Positions 36,345 through 45,265 of a stretch of 64,000 bases of DNA are shown one piece after another (the first letter of the stretch is position 1; every line of letters begins with the position of its first letter). Below the pieces are notes generated by a model, which saw only the letters and a list, made by a program, of their open reading frames with translations, searched no databases and was not told where the DNA came from. The translations under genes and the position numbers were made by a program. The DNA is from Sporosarcina sp. FSL K6-2383 (lineage in GTDB: Bacteria; Bacillota; Bacilli; Bacillales_A; Planococcaceae), in NCBI RefSeq assembly GCF_038618305.1, contig NZ_CP152017.1, positions 2,023,501-2,087,500 on the forward strand, in the 5' to 3' direction.

Positions 36345-37354
36345 CGACGATAAAAGATGTTGCGAAGCGAGCAGGCGTATCCATTGGTGTTGTATCAAAA
36401 GCATTTAATAATTATCCAGATGTCAGTGAGAAAACGAAGAAACGGATTTTTGAAATTGCAAAAGAATTGAATTATACACCGAATGTCATCGCTAAAAATC
36501 TATCGTCAAAAAAACAAATGACTATTGGCTTAATCTCATCAGGTGTTTTTAATGACAATGAAAAGGATAATAATGCATTTGATATATTCAAAGGGGTTTA
36601 TTCCGCAGTTTCTGCGAGTCCGTTTGAACTGTCGATCTACTTAATTGATTCGCAGGAGCAAAAGCAAAAAAGCTATGTTCAATATTGCCGTGAACGCAAT
36701 ATTGGGGGGGCATTGTTGCAGGGAATTCGGATAGATGATTCTTATTATAAGGAATTGATCACAACGAATATACCGTGTGTGGTACTCGATATTATGACGG
36801 AAACGGATAATGGCTTGATCGGCAGTGTGTCGATTAATAATGCGGTTGCTGGTAAGGAAATAGCTACTCATTTATTGGAACATAATCATCGTGACATAGT
36901 CGTTGTGGCTGGGACGAAGGAAACTTATGTCAATGTACAGCGTATGAAAGGCGTGCAGCAAGCTTTTAAAGCAAAAGAATTGGAATTAAGTGATGATAAA
37001 GTGCTTTACGCTCAATTTTCTGAGCAAAATGCATATGAAGTGGCGAAGGAATATTTGCGAACGAAACAACCGACTGCCTTCTTATGCTTTAGTGATTTAA
37101 TGGCATTTGGCGTCATGAAGGCAATCAATGAGGCCGGTTTAAGGATTCCAGAGGACATTTCGCTGACGGGGTTTGATGATTTGGTCATTAGTGCCTATAC
37201 GCAGCCGCAGTTGACAACTATCCGACAAAACTTTATGGAAATTGGCAAGGTGGCTGCATTATTACTGCAAGATTTGATAGACAATAAGCTGGAACGACAG
37301 CATGTCTATGTGGAACATCAGTTAATGGAACGACAAAGCGTTCGAATGATCTGA
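36341..37354 (+). CDS. LacI family transcriptional regulator (MalR-like)
   Basis: 337 aa. N-terminal LacI helix-turn-helix (TIKDVAKRAGVSIGVVSKAFNN, hinge NYTPNVIAKNLSSKK) and a periplasmic-binding-like effector domain ending with the TGFDDLVISAYTQPQLTT signature. The GTG start overlaps the permease stop; the upstream GGAGAAGGAG is a good ribosome site. It most likely binds the two identical operators at 30636 and 30702, giving autoregulation of the disaccharide operon. Confidence 0.92.
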   Translation: MTTIKDVAKRAGVSIGVVSKAFNNYPDVSEKTKKRIFEIAKELNYTPNVIAKNLSSKKQMTIGLISSGVFNDNEKDNNAFDIFKGVYSAVSASPFELSIYLIDSQEQKQKSYVQYCRERNIGGALLQGIRIDDSYYKELITTNIPCVVLDIMTETDNGLIGSVSINNAVAGKEIATHLLEHNHRDIVVVAGTKETYVNVQRMKGVQQAFKAKELELSDDKVLYAQFSEQNAYEVAKEYLRTKQPTAFLCFSDLMAFGVMKAINEAGLRIPEDISLTGFDDLVISAYTQPQLTTIRQNFMEIGKVAALLLQDLIDNKLERQHVYVEHQLMERQSVRMI

Positions 37355-37372
37355 GTGGAAAGGAAGAGAACA

Positions 37373-38062
37373 TTGTCACAATACCCAAAGGCTTTTATTT
37401 ATGATTTGGATGGCGTCATTACAGATACGGCAGAATTTCACTTTTTGGCATGGAAAAAACTGGCGGAGGAACTCGGGATAACGATTGACCGTCAGTTTAA
37501 TGAACAGCTGAAAGGAATTAGCCGCATGGAGTCTTTGGAGAGAATTTTAGCTTTAAAGCCTTCTCTTTTGGCGTTAGCAAGTGATGAAAAGGACAGACTG
37601 GCTAATCAAAAAAATAGCCATTATTTAGAGTTGGTGGAAACCGTTAATACAGATGATATTTTACCTGGCATCGAGCAGTTATTACAAAAAAATAAAGAGC
37701 ATCAAATAAAAATCGCGCTCGGTTCAGCGAGTAATAATGCGAAAAATATAGTAGATAAGCTTGGACTTGCACATTACTTTGACTATATTGTCGATGCATC
37801 ACAGGTGAAAAAAGGTAAGCCAGACCCTGAAACGTTTACGACGGCTGCTGATTTCTTAGGAGTATCCTATGAAGAGTGCATCGGAATTGAAGATGCAGAA
37901 GCTGGGGTAGAGGCAATTAATGGTGCAATGATGTTTTCAGTAGGTGTCGGGTCAGCTGAACAGTTGGGCAAAGCAGATTATTTAGTAGTCGACACTTCCC
38001 AGTTGATTTTTGGGGAAATTATTAACTGTTATAAAGAAAAACGAGCAAGAAATAGGGAGTGA
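37373..38062 (+). CDS. pgmB: Beta-phosphoglucomutase (HAD superfamily)
   Basis: 229 aa; converts beta-glucose 1-phosphate, the product of inverting GH65 phosphorylases, to glucose 6-phosphate. HAD motif I FIYDLDGVITDT (nucleophile first Asp), then the PgmB-type LKGISRMESLE cap segment, motif II GSASNN, lysine in KKGKPDPETF, and motif IV GIEDAEAGVEA. The TTG at 37373 is chosen because AAAGGAAGAG precedes it; GTG at 37355 would overlap that site. It sits between the regulator and the second GH65 gene, exactly the context expected. Confidence 0.92.
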   Translation: MSQYPKAFIYDLDGVITDTAEFHFLAWKKLAEELGITIDRQFNEQLKGISRMESLERILALKPSLLALASDEKDRLANQKNSHYLELVETVNTDDILPGIEQLLQKNKEHQIKIALGSASNNAKNIVDKLGLAHYFDYIVDASQVKKGKPDPETFTTAADFLGVSYEECIGIEDAEAGVEAINGAMMFSVGVGSAEQLGKADYLVVDTSQLIFGEIINCYKEKRARNRE

Positions 38063-38067
38063 GAAGC

Positions 38068-40338
38068 ATGAGCTGGACATTAACGAAGTCAGAGCTGGAT
38101 AATGACAGTCTTTTGCAAAATGAAAGCCTGTTGTCTTTGGGAAATGGCTATTTAGGTGTACGAGGGAATTTTGAAGAAGGCTATCCACAGACATATAAAT
38201 CGATTCGAGGGACATACATAAATGCCTTTCATGATGAAATAGAATTGCAATACGGGGAGAAGTTACATGGATTCCCTGACATACAGCAAAAAATAGTCAA
38301 TATAATTGATGGGCAATCGGTACAAATTTGGCTAGATGATGAAGTCTTCTCTTTGTTCGAAGGGGAAGTCATTCACTTTGAACGGAAATTGCATATGGAT
38401 AAAGGATTTGCTGAACGCATCATTCATTGGAAATCATCGAAAGGGCGTGAAGTTCGGCTCCACTTTAAACGGCTCGTTTCTTTTATCACAAAGGAATTAC
38501 TTGCGGTTGATATTAAAATCGTTCCTGTAAGTCCGATTCAACAAATTAAAGTGATTTCAACTGTGAATGGTGACGTTTCTAATTTTGTCGATAAAACGGA
38601 TCCACGAATTGCTTCGGGTCATGCGAAGCGGCTCCATGTAATAGAAGCTCGACAGCAGGAGCAATGGATTATTGTCAAAAACCGCACATATGAAACGGAA
38701 CTGGAAGTGGCTTGTGTAGCTTCGTCGCAGGTATCACCTGAAAACTATCAGTATGAAAGTAATACAACAGATAGTGGTGTGGAGCAAACCTATCTATTTG
38801 AAGGCGATGAGACGATTCACTTTACCAAGTATAGTGTGTATACGGATACACTACGACATGGTGAAGCTGTTGTCGATAAAGCAGTTGCAGTTCAACAGCA
38901 ACTCTCAGCAACAAAATTTGAGGAACTTCTGCTAGAGCAAAAAAACTATTTAGATCGTTTTTGGAGCAAATCGGATGTAGCGATAGATGGAGATGCACGT
39001 TTGCAAGAAGGAATTCGCTTTAACTTGTACCAACTATTGCAGTCTGTTGGAAAAGATCCGGTTAGCAATATTGCGGCAAAAGGATTATCAGGTGAAGGTT
39101 ATGAAGGTCATTATTTCTGGGATACTGAAATTTATATGTTCCCGGTGTTCTTAATGACTAATCCTGAAATTGCAAAAAATCTATTGTTACACCGCTATTC
39201 CATTTTAGATAGTGCAAGAGCAAGAGCCAAGGATTTAGGGCATACAAAAGGCGCTCTATTCCCATGGCGAACGATTACGGGACCGGAAAGCTCAGCATTT
39301 TTCCCGGCAGGCACAGCTCAGTATCACATTAGTGCAGATGTGGCGTATAGCTATATTCAATATTATTTAGTCACGCAGGACGAGATGTTTTTAAAGGATT
39401 ATATGGCTGAAGTTCTTTTTGAAACAGCTCGTTTATGGGCGGATACAGGTCATATGCATGAAGGTCAATTTAGAATTGATAGTGTAACAGGTCCGGACGA
39501 GTATACATGTATTGTGAATAATAATTACTATACGAATGTCATGGCCAAGCATAATTTACTTTGGGCTGCTAAGGTATATCGTCATCTAAAAGAAAAGGAT
39601 AGCAACGATCTCCAACAATTAGTTAACCGATTAGAACTGACAGAACTAGAAGTAGAGGAATGGTCGGATGCAGGTGAGAAGATGTATCTCCCTTATGATG
39701 AAACATACAAAATAAATGCACAAGACGATAGCTTTTTACAAAAGGCGCGTTGGGATTTAGAAAATACGCCAAAAGATAAATTCCCACTTCTGTTGAATTA
39801 TCATCCGTTAACATTGTATAGGTATCAAGTATGTAAACAAGCAGATACTGTGTTGGGGCATTTTCTATTAGAGGACGAACAGGATTTTGAAACAATGCAA
39901 AATTCTTATGATTACTATGAGGAAATTACGACACATGATTCATCATTATCTAGCTGTGTCTATAGCATTATGGCATCTAAATTAGGCTATAAAGAGAAAG
40001 CTTATAATTATTTTAATGAAACAGCTCGACTCGATCTAGATAACACACATGGAAACACGAAAGACGGTTTGCATATGGCGAATATGGGCGGTACATGGCT
40101 TGCCATTGTCTTTGGATTTGTTGGTCTTCGTGTGAAAGAAAGTGGACTATCCTTCGCGCCAGCACTACCAGATGAATGGAATTCCCTCGAATTTCATCTG
40201 CAATACCAAGGCAGATTGCTAAAGGTTCACCTAGAAAGAGATGCGGTTAGTTATTTAGTTGTTGAGGGAGAGGGGTTAACTATTTCTCATAATGGAATTT
40301 CCCTCGATCTTGAAAATGGGCAAGAAGTGAAGATTTGA
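38068..40338 (+). CDS. GH65 disaccharide phosphorylase (second, maltose/related type)
   Basis: 756 aa. Landmarks: NESLLSLGNGYLGVRG, GHYFWDTEIYMFPVF, LFPWRTITG, AGTAQYHISADVAYSY, general acid Glu478 in GPDEYTC, CKQADTVLG, HDSSLSSCVYS and GGTWLAIVFGFVG. It is clearly diverged from the GH65 enzyme at 30738, so the two probably split different alpha-glucobioses (maltose, trehalose, kojibiose and nigerose are the options). The PWRTI.G and FPAGTAQYH signatures resemble YvdK-like enzymes of Bacillus (remembered). The ATG at 38068 has AGGGAGTGA upstream; it starts 6 bases after pgmB. Confidence 0.88.
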   Translation: MSWTLTKSELDNDSLLQNESLLSLGNGYLGVRGNFEEGYPQTYKSIRGTYINAFHDEIELQYGEKLHGFPDIQQKIVNIIDGQSVQIWLDDEVFSLFEGEVIHFERKLHMDKGFAERIIHWKSSKGREVRLHFKRLVSFITKELLAVDIKIVPVSPIQQIKVISTVNGDVSNFVDKTDPRIASGHAKRLHVIEARQQEQWIIVKNRTYETELEVACVASSQVSPENYQYESNTTDSGVEQTYLFEGDETIHFTKYSVYTDTLRHGEAVVDKAVAVQQQLSATKFEELLLEQKNYLDRFWSKSDVAIDGDARLQEGIRFNLYQLLQSVGKDPVSNIAAKGLSGEGYEGHYFWDTEIYMFPVFLMTNPEIAKNLLLHRYSILDSARARAKDLGHTKGALFPWRTITGPESSAFFPAGTAQYHISADVAYSYIQYYLVTQDEMFLKDYMAEVLFETARLWADTGHMHEGQFRIDSVTGPDEYTCIVNNNYYTNVMAKHNLLWAAKVYRHLKEKDSNDLQQLVNRLELTELEVEEWSDAGEKMYLPYDETYKINAQDDSFLQKARWDLENTPKDKFPLLLNYHPLTLYRYQVCKQADTVLGHFLLEDEQDFETMQNSYDYYEEITTHDSSLSSCVYSIMASKLGYKEKAYNYFNETARLDLDNTHGNTKDGLHMANMGGTWLAIVFGFVGLRVKESGLSFAPALPDEWNSLEFHLQYQGRLLKVHLERDAVSYLVVEGEGLTISHNGISLDLENGQEVKI

Positions 40339-40360
40339 TAGTGAAATAAATAACAATAGG

Positions 40361-40421
40361 TAACGTCTATGTACAATTGCACTTAGTTAAGTGTGATGAG
40401 TACGTAGATGTTATTTTTTTG
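40361..40421 (+). terminator. Terminator of the disaccharide operon
   Basis: AACGTCTATGTAC (40362-40374) pairs fully, with two G-U pairs, with GTACGTAGATGTT (40400-40412). An inner CACTTAGTTAAGTG hairpin lies in the loop, and TTTTTTT follows. Confidence 0.88.
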
Positions 40422-40476
40422 TTTGTAGATTGAATCAATTTCATAATAGAAAAATTAAGCAGGTAACACGAACAAT

Positions 40477-40711
40477 GTTGATTTCCGCTTCAGGTGGACG
40501 CTTTACGCGGGCACGGCATCAGCCAATCGAACAGCTTAGGGTTCGATTTGCCATATTTCTACGTCTTTTTGTAGAAATTAAGGCATCTACCCAGGTGCTC
40601 CCAAACGCTTTGCTTTTCGGTCGCAAAAGCCGTTCTTCGTCACGGCTCTTCCAGCAGGGTCTTCAGCTCGCGCTGTTCCCGCTGGAGTCGCCACCTTACG
40701 CTACAATCAAC
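40477..40711 (-). repeat. Non-coding interspersed repeat element, GC-rich, with terminal inverted repeats
   Basis: A 235-base block, visibly richer in G+C than its surroundings, starts GTTGATTTCCGCTTCAGGTGG and ends CCACCTTACGCTACAATCAAC. The ends are imperfect inverted repeats sharing GTTGATT and AGGTGG. Internal phrases (GACGCTTTACGCGGGCACGG, AGGGTCTTCAGCTCGCGCTG) match, from memory, a repeat family scattered between genes in many Bacillaceae and Planococcaceae; this copy is inverted relative to how I recall it. No transposase. Any reading frame across it is incidental. It lies between the disaccharide operon terminator and the arabinose promoter. Confidence 0.65.
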
Positions 40712-40914
40712 GAGAGTGGCCCTCTATATTGACGAATAATAGCAGGATAATTTTTAAAATCATTCGTCTTTACTCGAAGAAGAAGCAATTATGAAATTGA
40801 CTCGATTAGGTGAAGTGAAGATATGCCATATAATGTTTAACTTATTGATGAGTTGGAGCTGCTGTAAAATGCTTTCGTACTATTTAAGTATACTCGCGTA
40901 TTTAATGCTTAGAT
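40712..40914. other. Gap between repeat element and arabinose promoter
   Basis: About 200 AT-rich bases with no supportable gene. The reading frame that continues into araD from 40791 crosses the arabinose promoter and operators, so it is not translated in its upstream part. Confidence 0.6.
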
Positions 40915-40943
40915 ATTCAAATTTATCTGTAAAAAAGTATAAT
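40915..40943 (+). promoter_or_regulatory. Promoter of the araDBA operon
   Basis: TTCAAA (40915-40920), 17-base spacer, TATAAT (40938-40943). The expected start falls on the first AraR box. Confidence 0.8.
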
Positions 40944-40952
40944 TTCATTGAT

Positions 40953-40962
40953 TGTACGTACG
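40953..40962. promoter_or_regulatory. AraR operator box 1
   Basis: TGTACGTACG, nine of ten bases of the palindrome TGTACGTACA, in the context ATTGTACGTACGTTTT, which resembles B. subtilis AraR operators. It lies about 10 bases after the -10 box, over the transcription start. Confidence 0.8.
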
Positions 40963-40995
40963 TTTTGTATTATTATGAAAACAAGTACAATAAGA

Positions 40996-41005
40996 TGTAC
41001 GTACA
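40996..41005. promoter_or_regulatory. AraR operator box 2
   Basis: Perfect palindrome TGTACGTACA. Its centre is 43 bases from box 1, about four helical turns, which fits the cooperative two-operator arrangement known for AraR in B. subtilis. Confidence 0.82.
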
Positions 41006-41033
41006 TATTGGTTCTGGAAAGGTGGGAGTACAC

Positions 41034-41726
41034 ATGTTGGAAGAGTTGAAGCAGCAGGTGCTAGATGCGAATTTAGCATTGCCTAAACATCATTTAGTTA
41101 CGTTTACATGGGGAAATGTAAGCGGTATCAGTAGGGGAGATAGTCTTATTGTCATTAAACCAAGTGGTGTACCTTATGATGAGTTGACAAAAGAGGATAT
41201 GGTTGTTGTAGATTTTGACGGGAATGTAGTAGAAGGTAAGTTAAAACCATCATCTGATACGCCCACTCATATTGTCTTATACAAAAATTTCCCTGATATT
41301 GGTGGCGTCGTTCATACCCACGCGCCTTGGTCAACAAGTTGGGCTCAATCAGGAAGAAGTCTACCTGCTTTAGGAACGACACATGCGGATTACTTTTATG
41401 GCACAATACCTTGTACGCGAGCGATGACTGAGGATGAAATCAATGGTTCTTATGAGCATGAAACGGGTAATGTCATTATTGAAACGTTTACAGACATCAA
41501 TCCAAATGAAACACCAAGCGTACTAGTTCATAGTCATGCACCTTTTTCCTGGGGGAAAGACCCTGAGGAGGCAGTACATAATGCGGTTGTGTTAGAAGAA
41601 GTCGCTAAAATGGCTTTACAGACGTACCAATTGAATCCAAACACACCTGAAATGGACCAAACATTGTTGGATAAACATTATCTTCGAAAACATGGAGCGA
41701 AAGCTTATTACGGACAAAAGAATTGA
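41034..41726 (+). CDS. araD: L-ribulose-5-phosphate 4-epimerase
   Basis: 230 aa class II aldolase-fold enzyme: L-ribulose 5-phosphate to D-xylulose 5-phosphate. Seen: [21 protein letters not shown], the zinc site [16 protein letters not shown] and the later [13 protein letters not shown]. Length equals the family norm (about 231). The ATG at 41034 is fixed by the GGTGGGAG ribosome site and by the promoter and operators immediately upstream; a longer frame to 40791 would run through them. First gene of araD-araB-araA. Confidence 0.95.
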   Translation: MLEELKQQVLDANLALPKHHLVTFTWGNVSGISRGDSLIVIKPSGVPYDELTKEDMVVVDFDGNVVEGKLKPSSDTPTHIVLYKNFPDIGGVVHTHAPWSTSWAQSGRSLPALGTTHADYFYGTIPCTRAMTEDEINGSYEHETGNVIIETFTDINPNETPSVLVHSHAPFSWGKDPEEAVHNAVVLEEVAKMALQTYQLNPNTPEMDQTLLDKHYLRKHGAKAYYGQKN

Positions 41727-41738
41727 GGGGGTTAACAA

Positions 41739-43409
41739 ATGACTGAGAAATATGCGATTGGTGTCGATTATGGAACGCAATCTGGTCGTGCAGTACTTGT
41801 TTCATTAGCAAACGGGCAGGAAGTTGCTGACCATGTCACACCTTATCGCCATGGTGTAATAGATGAAAAACTGCCTGGAACGGCTATTCAGTTGGGCTAT
41901 GAATGGGCTTTACAACATCCGCAAGACTATCTTGAAGTGTTAGAGAACTCCATTCCGGCGGTCTTGCAACAATCGGGTGTCAATCCAGATGATATCGTTG
42001 GACTAGGCATCGATTTTACGGCGTGCACGATGTTGCCGATTGATGAACAAGGTGAGCCTTTATCGAATAATCCAGCGTTAAAAGACAATCCACATAGTTG
42101 GTTAAAGCTTTGGAAACATCACGCGGCACAAAATGAAGCTAACAAATTGAATGAGATTGCAGAACAAAGAGGAGAAGCTTTTTTACAAAGATATGGCGGC
42201 AAGATCTCTTCAGAGTGGATGATCGCAAAAATTTGGCAAATCTTAAATGAAGCACCAGAAATTTATGAGCAAACAGATCGCTTTGTTGAAGCGACTGACT
42301 GGGTAACGTCAAAATTAACGGGCAATTTAGTGCGTAATAGCTGTACGGCAGGTTATAAATCAATTTGGCATAAAAAAGATGGCTATCCGAGTAAAGAGTT
42401 CTTTAAAGCGCTCGATCCTCGTTTAGAATATCTGACGGATACGAAACTTCGCGGTGAAGTCGTTTCTATTGGGACAAAGGCTGGCGAACTGACAGAAGAG
42501 ATGGCTAAAATAACTGGATTAAATGCGGGAATGGCTGTATCCGTCGGCAATGTTGATGCCCATGTATCTGTCCCGGCGATGGGGGTAGCTGAGGCAGGGA
42601 AACTTGTGATGACCATGGGTACTTCTATTTGTTCTTTGTTGCTAGGTGAAGAAGAGAAGGAAGTAGAGGGGATGTGCGGAGTCGTTGAAGACGGCATTAT
42701 TCCAGGGTTTTATGGCTATGAAGCAGGTCAGTCAGCAGTTGGAGATATTTTTGAATGGTATGTCAATCATGCTGTCCCAGCTTCAGCTGAACAAGAAGCT
42801 GCAGAACAAGGACTCAATATTCATCAGTCGCTAGAGAAAAAAGCGGCTGCCTATCAACCGGGTGAAACTGGATTATTGGCGCTAGATTGGTGGAATGGCA
42901 ATCGTTCTACATTAGTAGATACTGATTTAAGCGGGCTACTTCTTGGAATGACGTTGCAAACAAAACCAGAAGAGATTTACCGAACGCTATTAGAAGCAAC
43001 GGCATTTGGTACGCGTAAAATTGTCGATGCTTTTACGAATAGTGGATTAGTTGTCGATGAGCTATACGTTTGTGGAGGATTGCCACATAAAAATCAGTTG
43101 CTCATGCAAATCTATGCGGATGTTACGAATCGTGTGATTAAAGTGGCAGACTCGTTCCAAACGCCAGCGTTAGGGGCGGCGATGTTTGGTGCGGTTGCTG
43201 CAGGTGCTGCGAATGGTGGATTTGATTCTATATTAGATGCGACAAAGAAAATGGCACGTATTAAAGATGAGGTCATTACACCGATTCCGGAAAACGTAGC
43301 TGTCTATGAAAAAATCTATCAAGAGTATTCGATTTTACATGAGTATTTTGGTCGTGGAGAAAATGATGTAATGAAGCGACTGCGTGCCATTCGATCTGAA
43401 GTAAAGTAA
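41739..43409 (+). CDS. araB: L-ribulokinase
   Basis: 556 aa FGGY-family kinase phosphorylating L-ribulose. N-terminal phosphate loop [12 protein letters not shown], then [13 protein letters not shown], the ribulokinase motif [49 protein letters not shown] and [20 protein letters not shown]. Length matches B. subtilis AraB (560). It starts 12 bases after araD with GAGGGGG upstream. Confidence 0.95.
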   Translation: MTEKYAIGVDYGTQSGRAVLVSLANGQEVADHVTPYRHGVIDEKLPGTAIQLGYEWALQHPQDYLEVLENSIPAVLQQSGVNPDDIVGLGIDFTACTMLPIDEQGEPLSNNPALKDNPHSWLKLWKHHAAQNEANKLNEIAEQRGEAFLQRYGGKISSEWMIAKIWQILNEAPEIYEQTDRFVEATDWVTSKLTGNLVRNSCTAGYKSIWHKKDGYPSKEFFKALDPRLEYLTDTKLRGEVVSIGTKAGELTEEMAKITGLNAGMAVSVGNVDAHVSVPAMGVAEAGKLVMTMGTSICSLLLGEEEKEVEGMCGVVEDGIIPGFYGYEAGQSAVGDIFEWYVNHAVPASAEQEAAEQGLNIHQSLEKKAAAYQPGETGLLALDWWNGNRSTLVDTDLSGLLLGMTLQTKPEEIYRTLLEATAFGTRKIVDAFTNSGLVVDELYVCGGLPHKNQLLMQIYADVTNRVIKVADSFQTPALGAAMFGAVAAGAANGGFDSILDATKKMARIKDEVITPIPENVAVYEKIYQEYSILHEYFGRGENDVMKRLRAIRSEVK

Positions 43410-43431
43410 TCTACTAATTGGAGGAATAACG

Positions 43432-44916
43432 ATGCTAGCAATTAAACCCTATGAATTTTGGTTTTTAACAGGAAGTCAGAACCTTTATGGTGAAGAAACG
43501 TTGCTGGAAGTGGAAAATAACTCAAGAGAAATTACGAAACAGTTAAATGACAATGGAAATCTTCCATACAATATCGCGTTTAAAACAATTTTAACGAATG
43601 CCAATGATATCCGGAAAGTAATGTTAGAAGCAAATAGTGATGAAAATTGTGCAGGTGTTATTACATGGATGCATACATTTTCTCCGGCAAAAATGTGGAT
43701 AGCGGGTCTGGCTGCCTTGCAAAAGCCATTACTTCATTTGAATACGCAATTTAATCGCGATATTCCTTGGCAAGCAATTGATATGGACTTTATGAATACC
43801 AATCAATCTGCACATGGGGACCGTGAATATGGGTTTATCGGCACACGTATGAACATCTCGCGTAAAGTGGTTGTTGGTCATTGGTCAAATAAAGACGTGA
43901 CAGAAAAAGTAGCTAGCTGGATGAGCACGGCAGTTGCTGTGACAGAAGGTACGAACATTAGAGTGGCGCGTTTTGGTGATAATATGCGTAACGTTGCTGT
44001 AACTGATGGTGACAAAGTAGAAGCGCAAATTAAGTTTGGTTGGACAGTAGATTATTACGGTATTGGAGATTTAGTCGCGGAAATGGCGACAGTATCGGAT
44101 GATGCCATTGCTAATTTGTATAAAGAGTATGAAACGTTATATGAACTACCTGCGGAAGCAAGTGAGCCGGGTGCTGTCAGAGACTCTATCTTAGAACAAG
44201 CTCGCATTGAATTAGGATTGAAGTCATTTTTATCAGCCCGCAATTATAATGCATTTACAACTAATTTCGAGGATCTGCATGGCATGAAACAGCTACCAGG
44301 ACTCGCGGCTCAACGTTTAATGGCAGAAGGCTATGGCTTTGCGGGAGAAGGAGACTGGAGAACGGCAGCCTTGTTACGCATGATGAAAGTCATTGCCAAT
44401 AACGAAGGGACTTCGTTTATGGAAGATTATACGTACCATTTGGAGCCCGAAAATGAAATGGTATTAGGTTCACATATGTTGGAAATTTGTCCGACAATTG
44501 CGGCAACGAAGCCTCGAATTGTTGTTCAACCTCTTGGTATTGGTGGTAAAGAGGATCCAGCTCGGCTCGTATTTGATGGACAAAGCGGAAGTGCAGTTGT
44601 TGCTTCGCTTATCGAATTAGGCGGCAGGTATCGTCTTGTTGTCAATGCGGTGCAAGCACAACATACGACAGAAGAAACACCGAATTTACCAGTAGCAAAA
44701 GTGTTGTGGAAACCAGAACCTTCGCTTGCTGAAGCAACTGAATCATGGATTTATGCGGGGGGAGCACACCATACTGTATTTTCTTTAAATGTTACGGTAG
44801 AACAATTATATGAGTTTGCGGATATGGCTAATATTGAATGTGTTGTGATTGATAAGGATACGAATGTCAGACAGTTGAGAAGTCAATTGAAGTTGGGCGC
44901 GGCAGTTTGGCAGTAA
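43432..44916 (+). CDS. araA: L-arabinose isomerase
   Basis: 494 aa; converts L-arabinose to L-ribulose. Seen: WFLTGSQNLYGEETL at the N-terminus, WMHTFSPAKMWIAGL, HLNTQFNRDIPW, AAQRLMAEGYGFAGEGDW with its catalytic glutamate, FMEDYTYHLEP (second catalytic glutamate) and HMLEICPTIA (metal histidine). GGAGG precedes the ATG. It ends the operon before a perfect terminator. Confidence 0.96.
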   Translation: MLAIKPYEFWFLTGSQNLYGEETLLEVENNSREITKQLNDNGNLPYNIAFKTILTNANDIRKVMLEANSDENCAGVITWMHTFSPAKMWIAGLAALQKPLLHLNTQFNRDIPWQAIDMDFMNTNQSAHGDREYGFIGTRMNISRKVVVGHWSNKDVTEKVASWMSTAVAVTEGTNIRVARFGDNMRNVAVTDGDKVEAQIKFGWTVDYYGIGDLVAEMATVSDDAIANLYKEYETLYELPAEASEPGAVRDSILEQARIELGLKSFLSARNYNAFTTNFEDLHGMKQLPGLAAQRLMAEGYGFAGEGDWRTAALLRMMKVIANNEGTSFMEDYTYHLEPENEMVLGSHMLEICPTIAATKPRIVVQPLGIGGKEDPARLVFDGQSGSAVVASLIELGGRYRLVVNAVQAQHTTEETPNLPVAKVLWKPEPSLAEATESWIYAGGAHHTVFSLNVTVEQLYEFADMANIECVVIDKDTNVRQLRSQLKLGAAVWQ

Positions 44917-44927
44917 GGCCCAGTTTG

Positions 44928-44969
44928 ACACAAAGACTTGCCTTGTTAATGGCAAGTCTTTGTGTTTTA
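44928..44969 (+). terminator. Rho-independent terminator of araDBA
   Basis: A 15-bp perfect stem, ACACAAAGACTTGCC (44928-44942) / GGCAAGTCTTTGTGT (44951-44965), with an 8-base loop, followed by TTT. Confidence 0.92.
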
Positions 44970-45036
44970 GATAAATGAAATAATGTGAAACCAGTAATGA
45001 GTATGTTATGTTTAACATATACGAATGAGTTATTTT

Positions 45037-45230
45037 AACTTGATTCAGCAGAAGTCCCTCACTTCTATAAGTGGCTGGATGAATGCCAGAAAAGTATTTC
45101 AATCAGAGGGAGTTCAAACTCCCTGCTGACTCAAGTTAAGCCTCCGGCGGATGTTAGGGATTTTGAAGGAAGTTAATTGTGCTGTGCACAATTCAAAATC
45201 CCAACGCAATTACGCTGAGGCGTAATTGAT
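45037..45230 (+). repeat. Highly structured non-coding element upstream of araR
   Basis: Three nested or adjacent palindromes. AACTTGATTCAGCAG (45037-45051) pairs with CTGCTGACTCAAGTT (45123-45137, one mismatch). GGGATTTTGAA near 45157 pairs with TTCAAAATCCC near 45192, with an internal AATTGTGC/GCACAATT stem. CAATTACGC (45207-45215) pairs with GCGTAATTG (45220-45228) around TGAG. No coding potential. It looks like a mobile non-autonomous repeat or a folded RNA; similar CCTCCGGCGGATGTTAGGG phrases recur in Planococcaceae intergenic DNA as far as I remember. It occupies most of the araR leader. Confidence 0.6.
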
Positions 45231-45265
45231 TTTATTCAAATTGACGTGAATCTGAGGTGTGAAAG

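Noticed and set aside
40430..40732. Reading frame of about 100 codons across the GC-rich repeat
   Set aside because: It lies wholly over a non-coding repeat with inverted ends, has no ribosome site and no protein-like composition.
40860..40880. cre-like TGTAAAATGCTTTCG upstream of araD
   Set aside because: Core bases do not align with the consensus; the resemblance is only at the edges.
40791..41033. N-terminal extension of araD
   Set aside because: The araDBA promoter and both AraR boxes lie inside it, and the family length is met from 41034.
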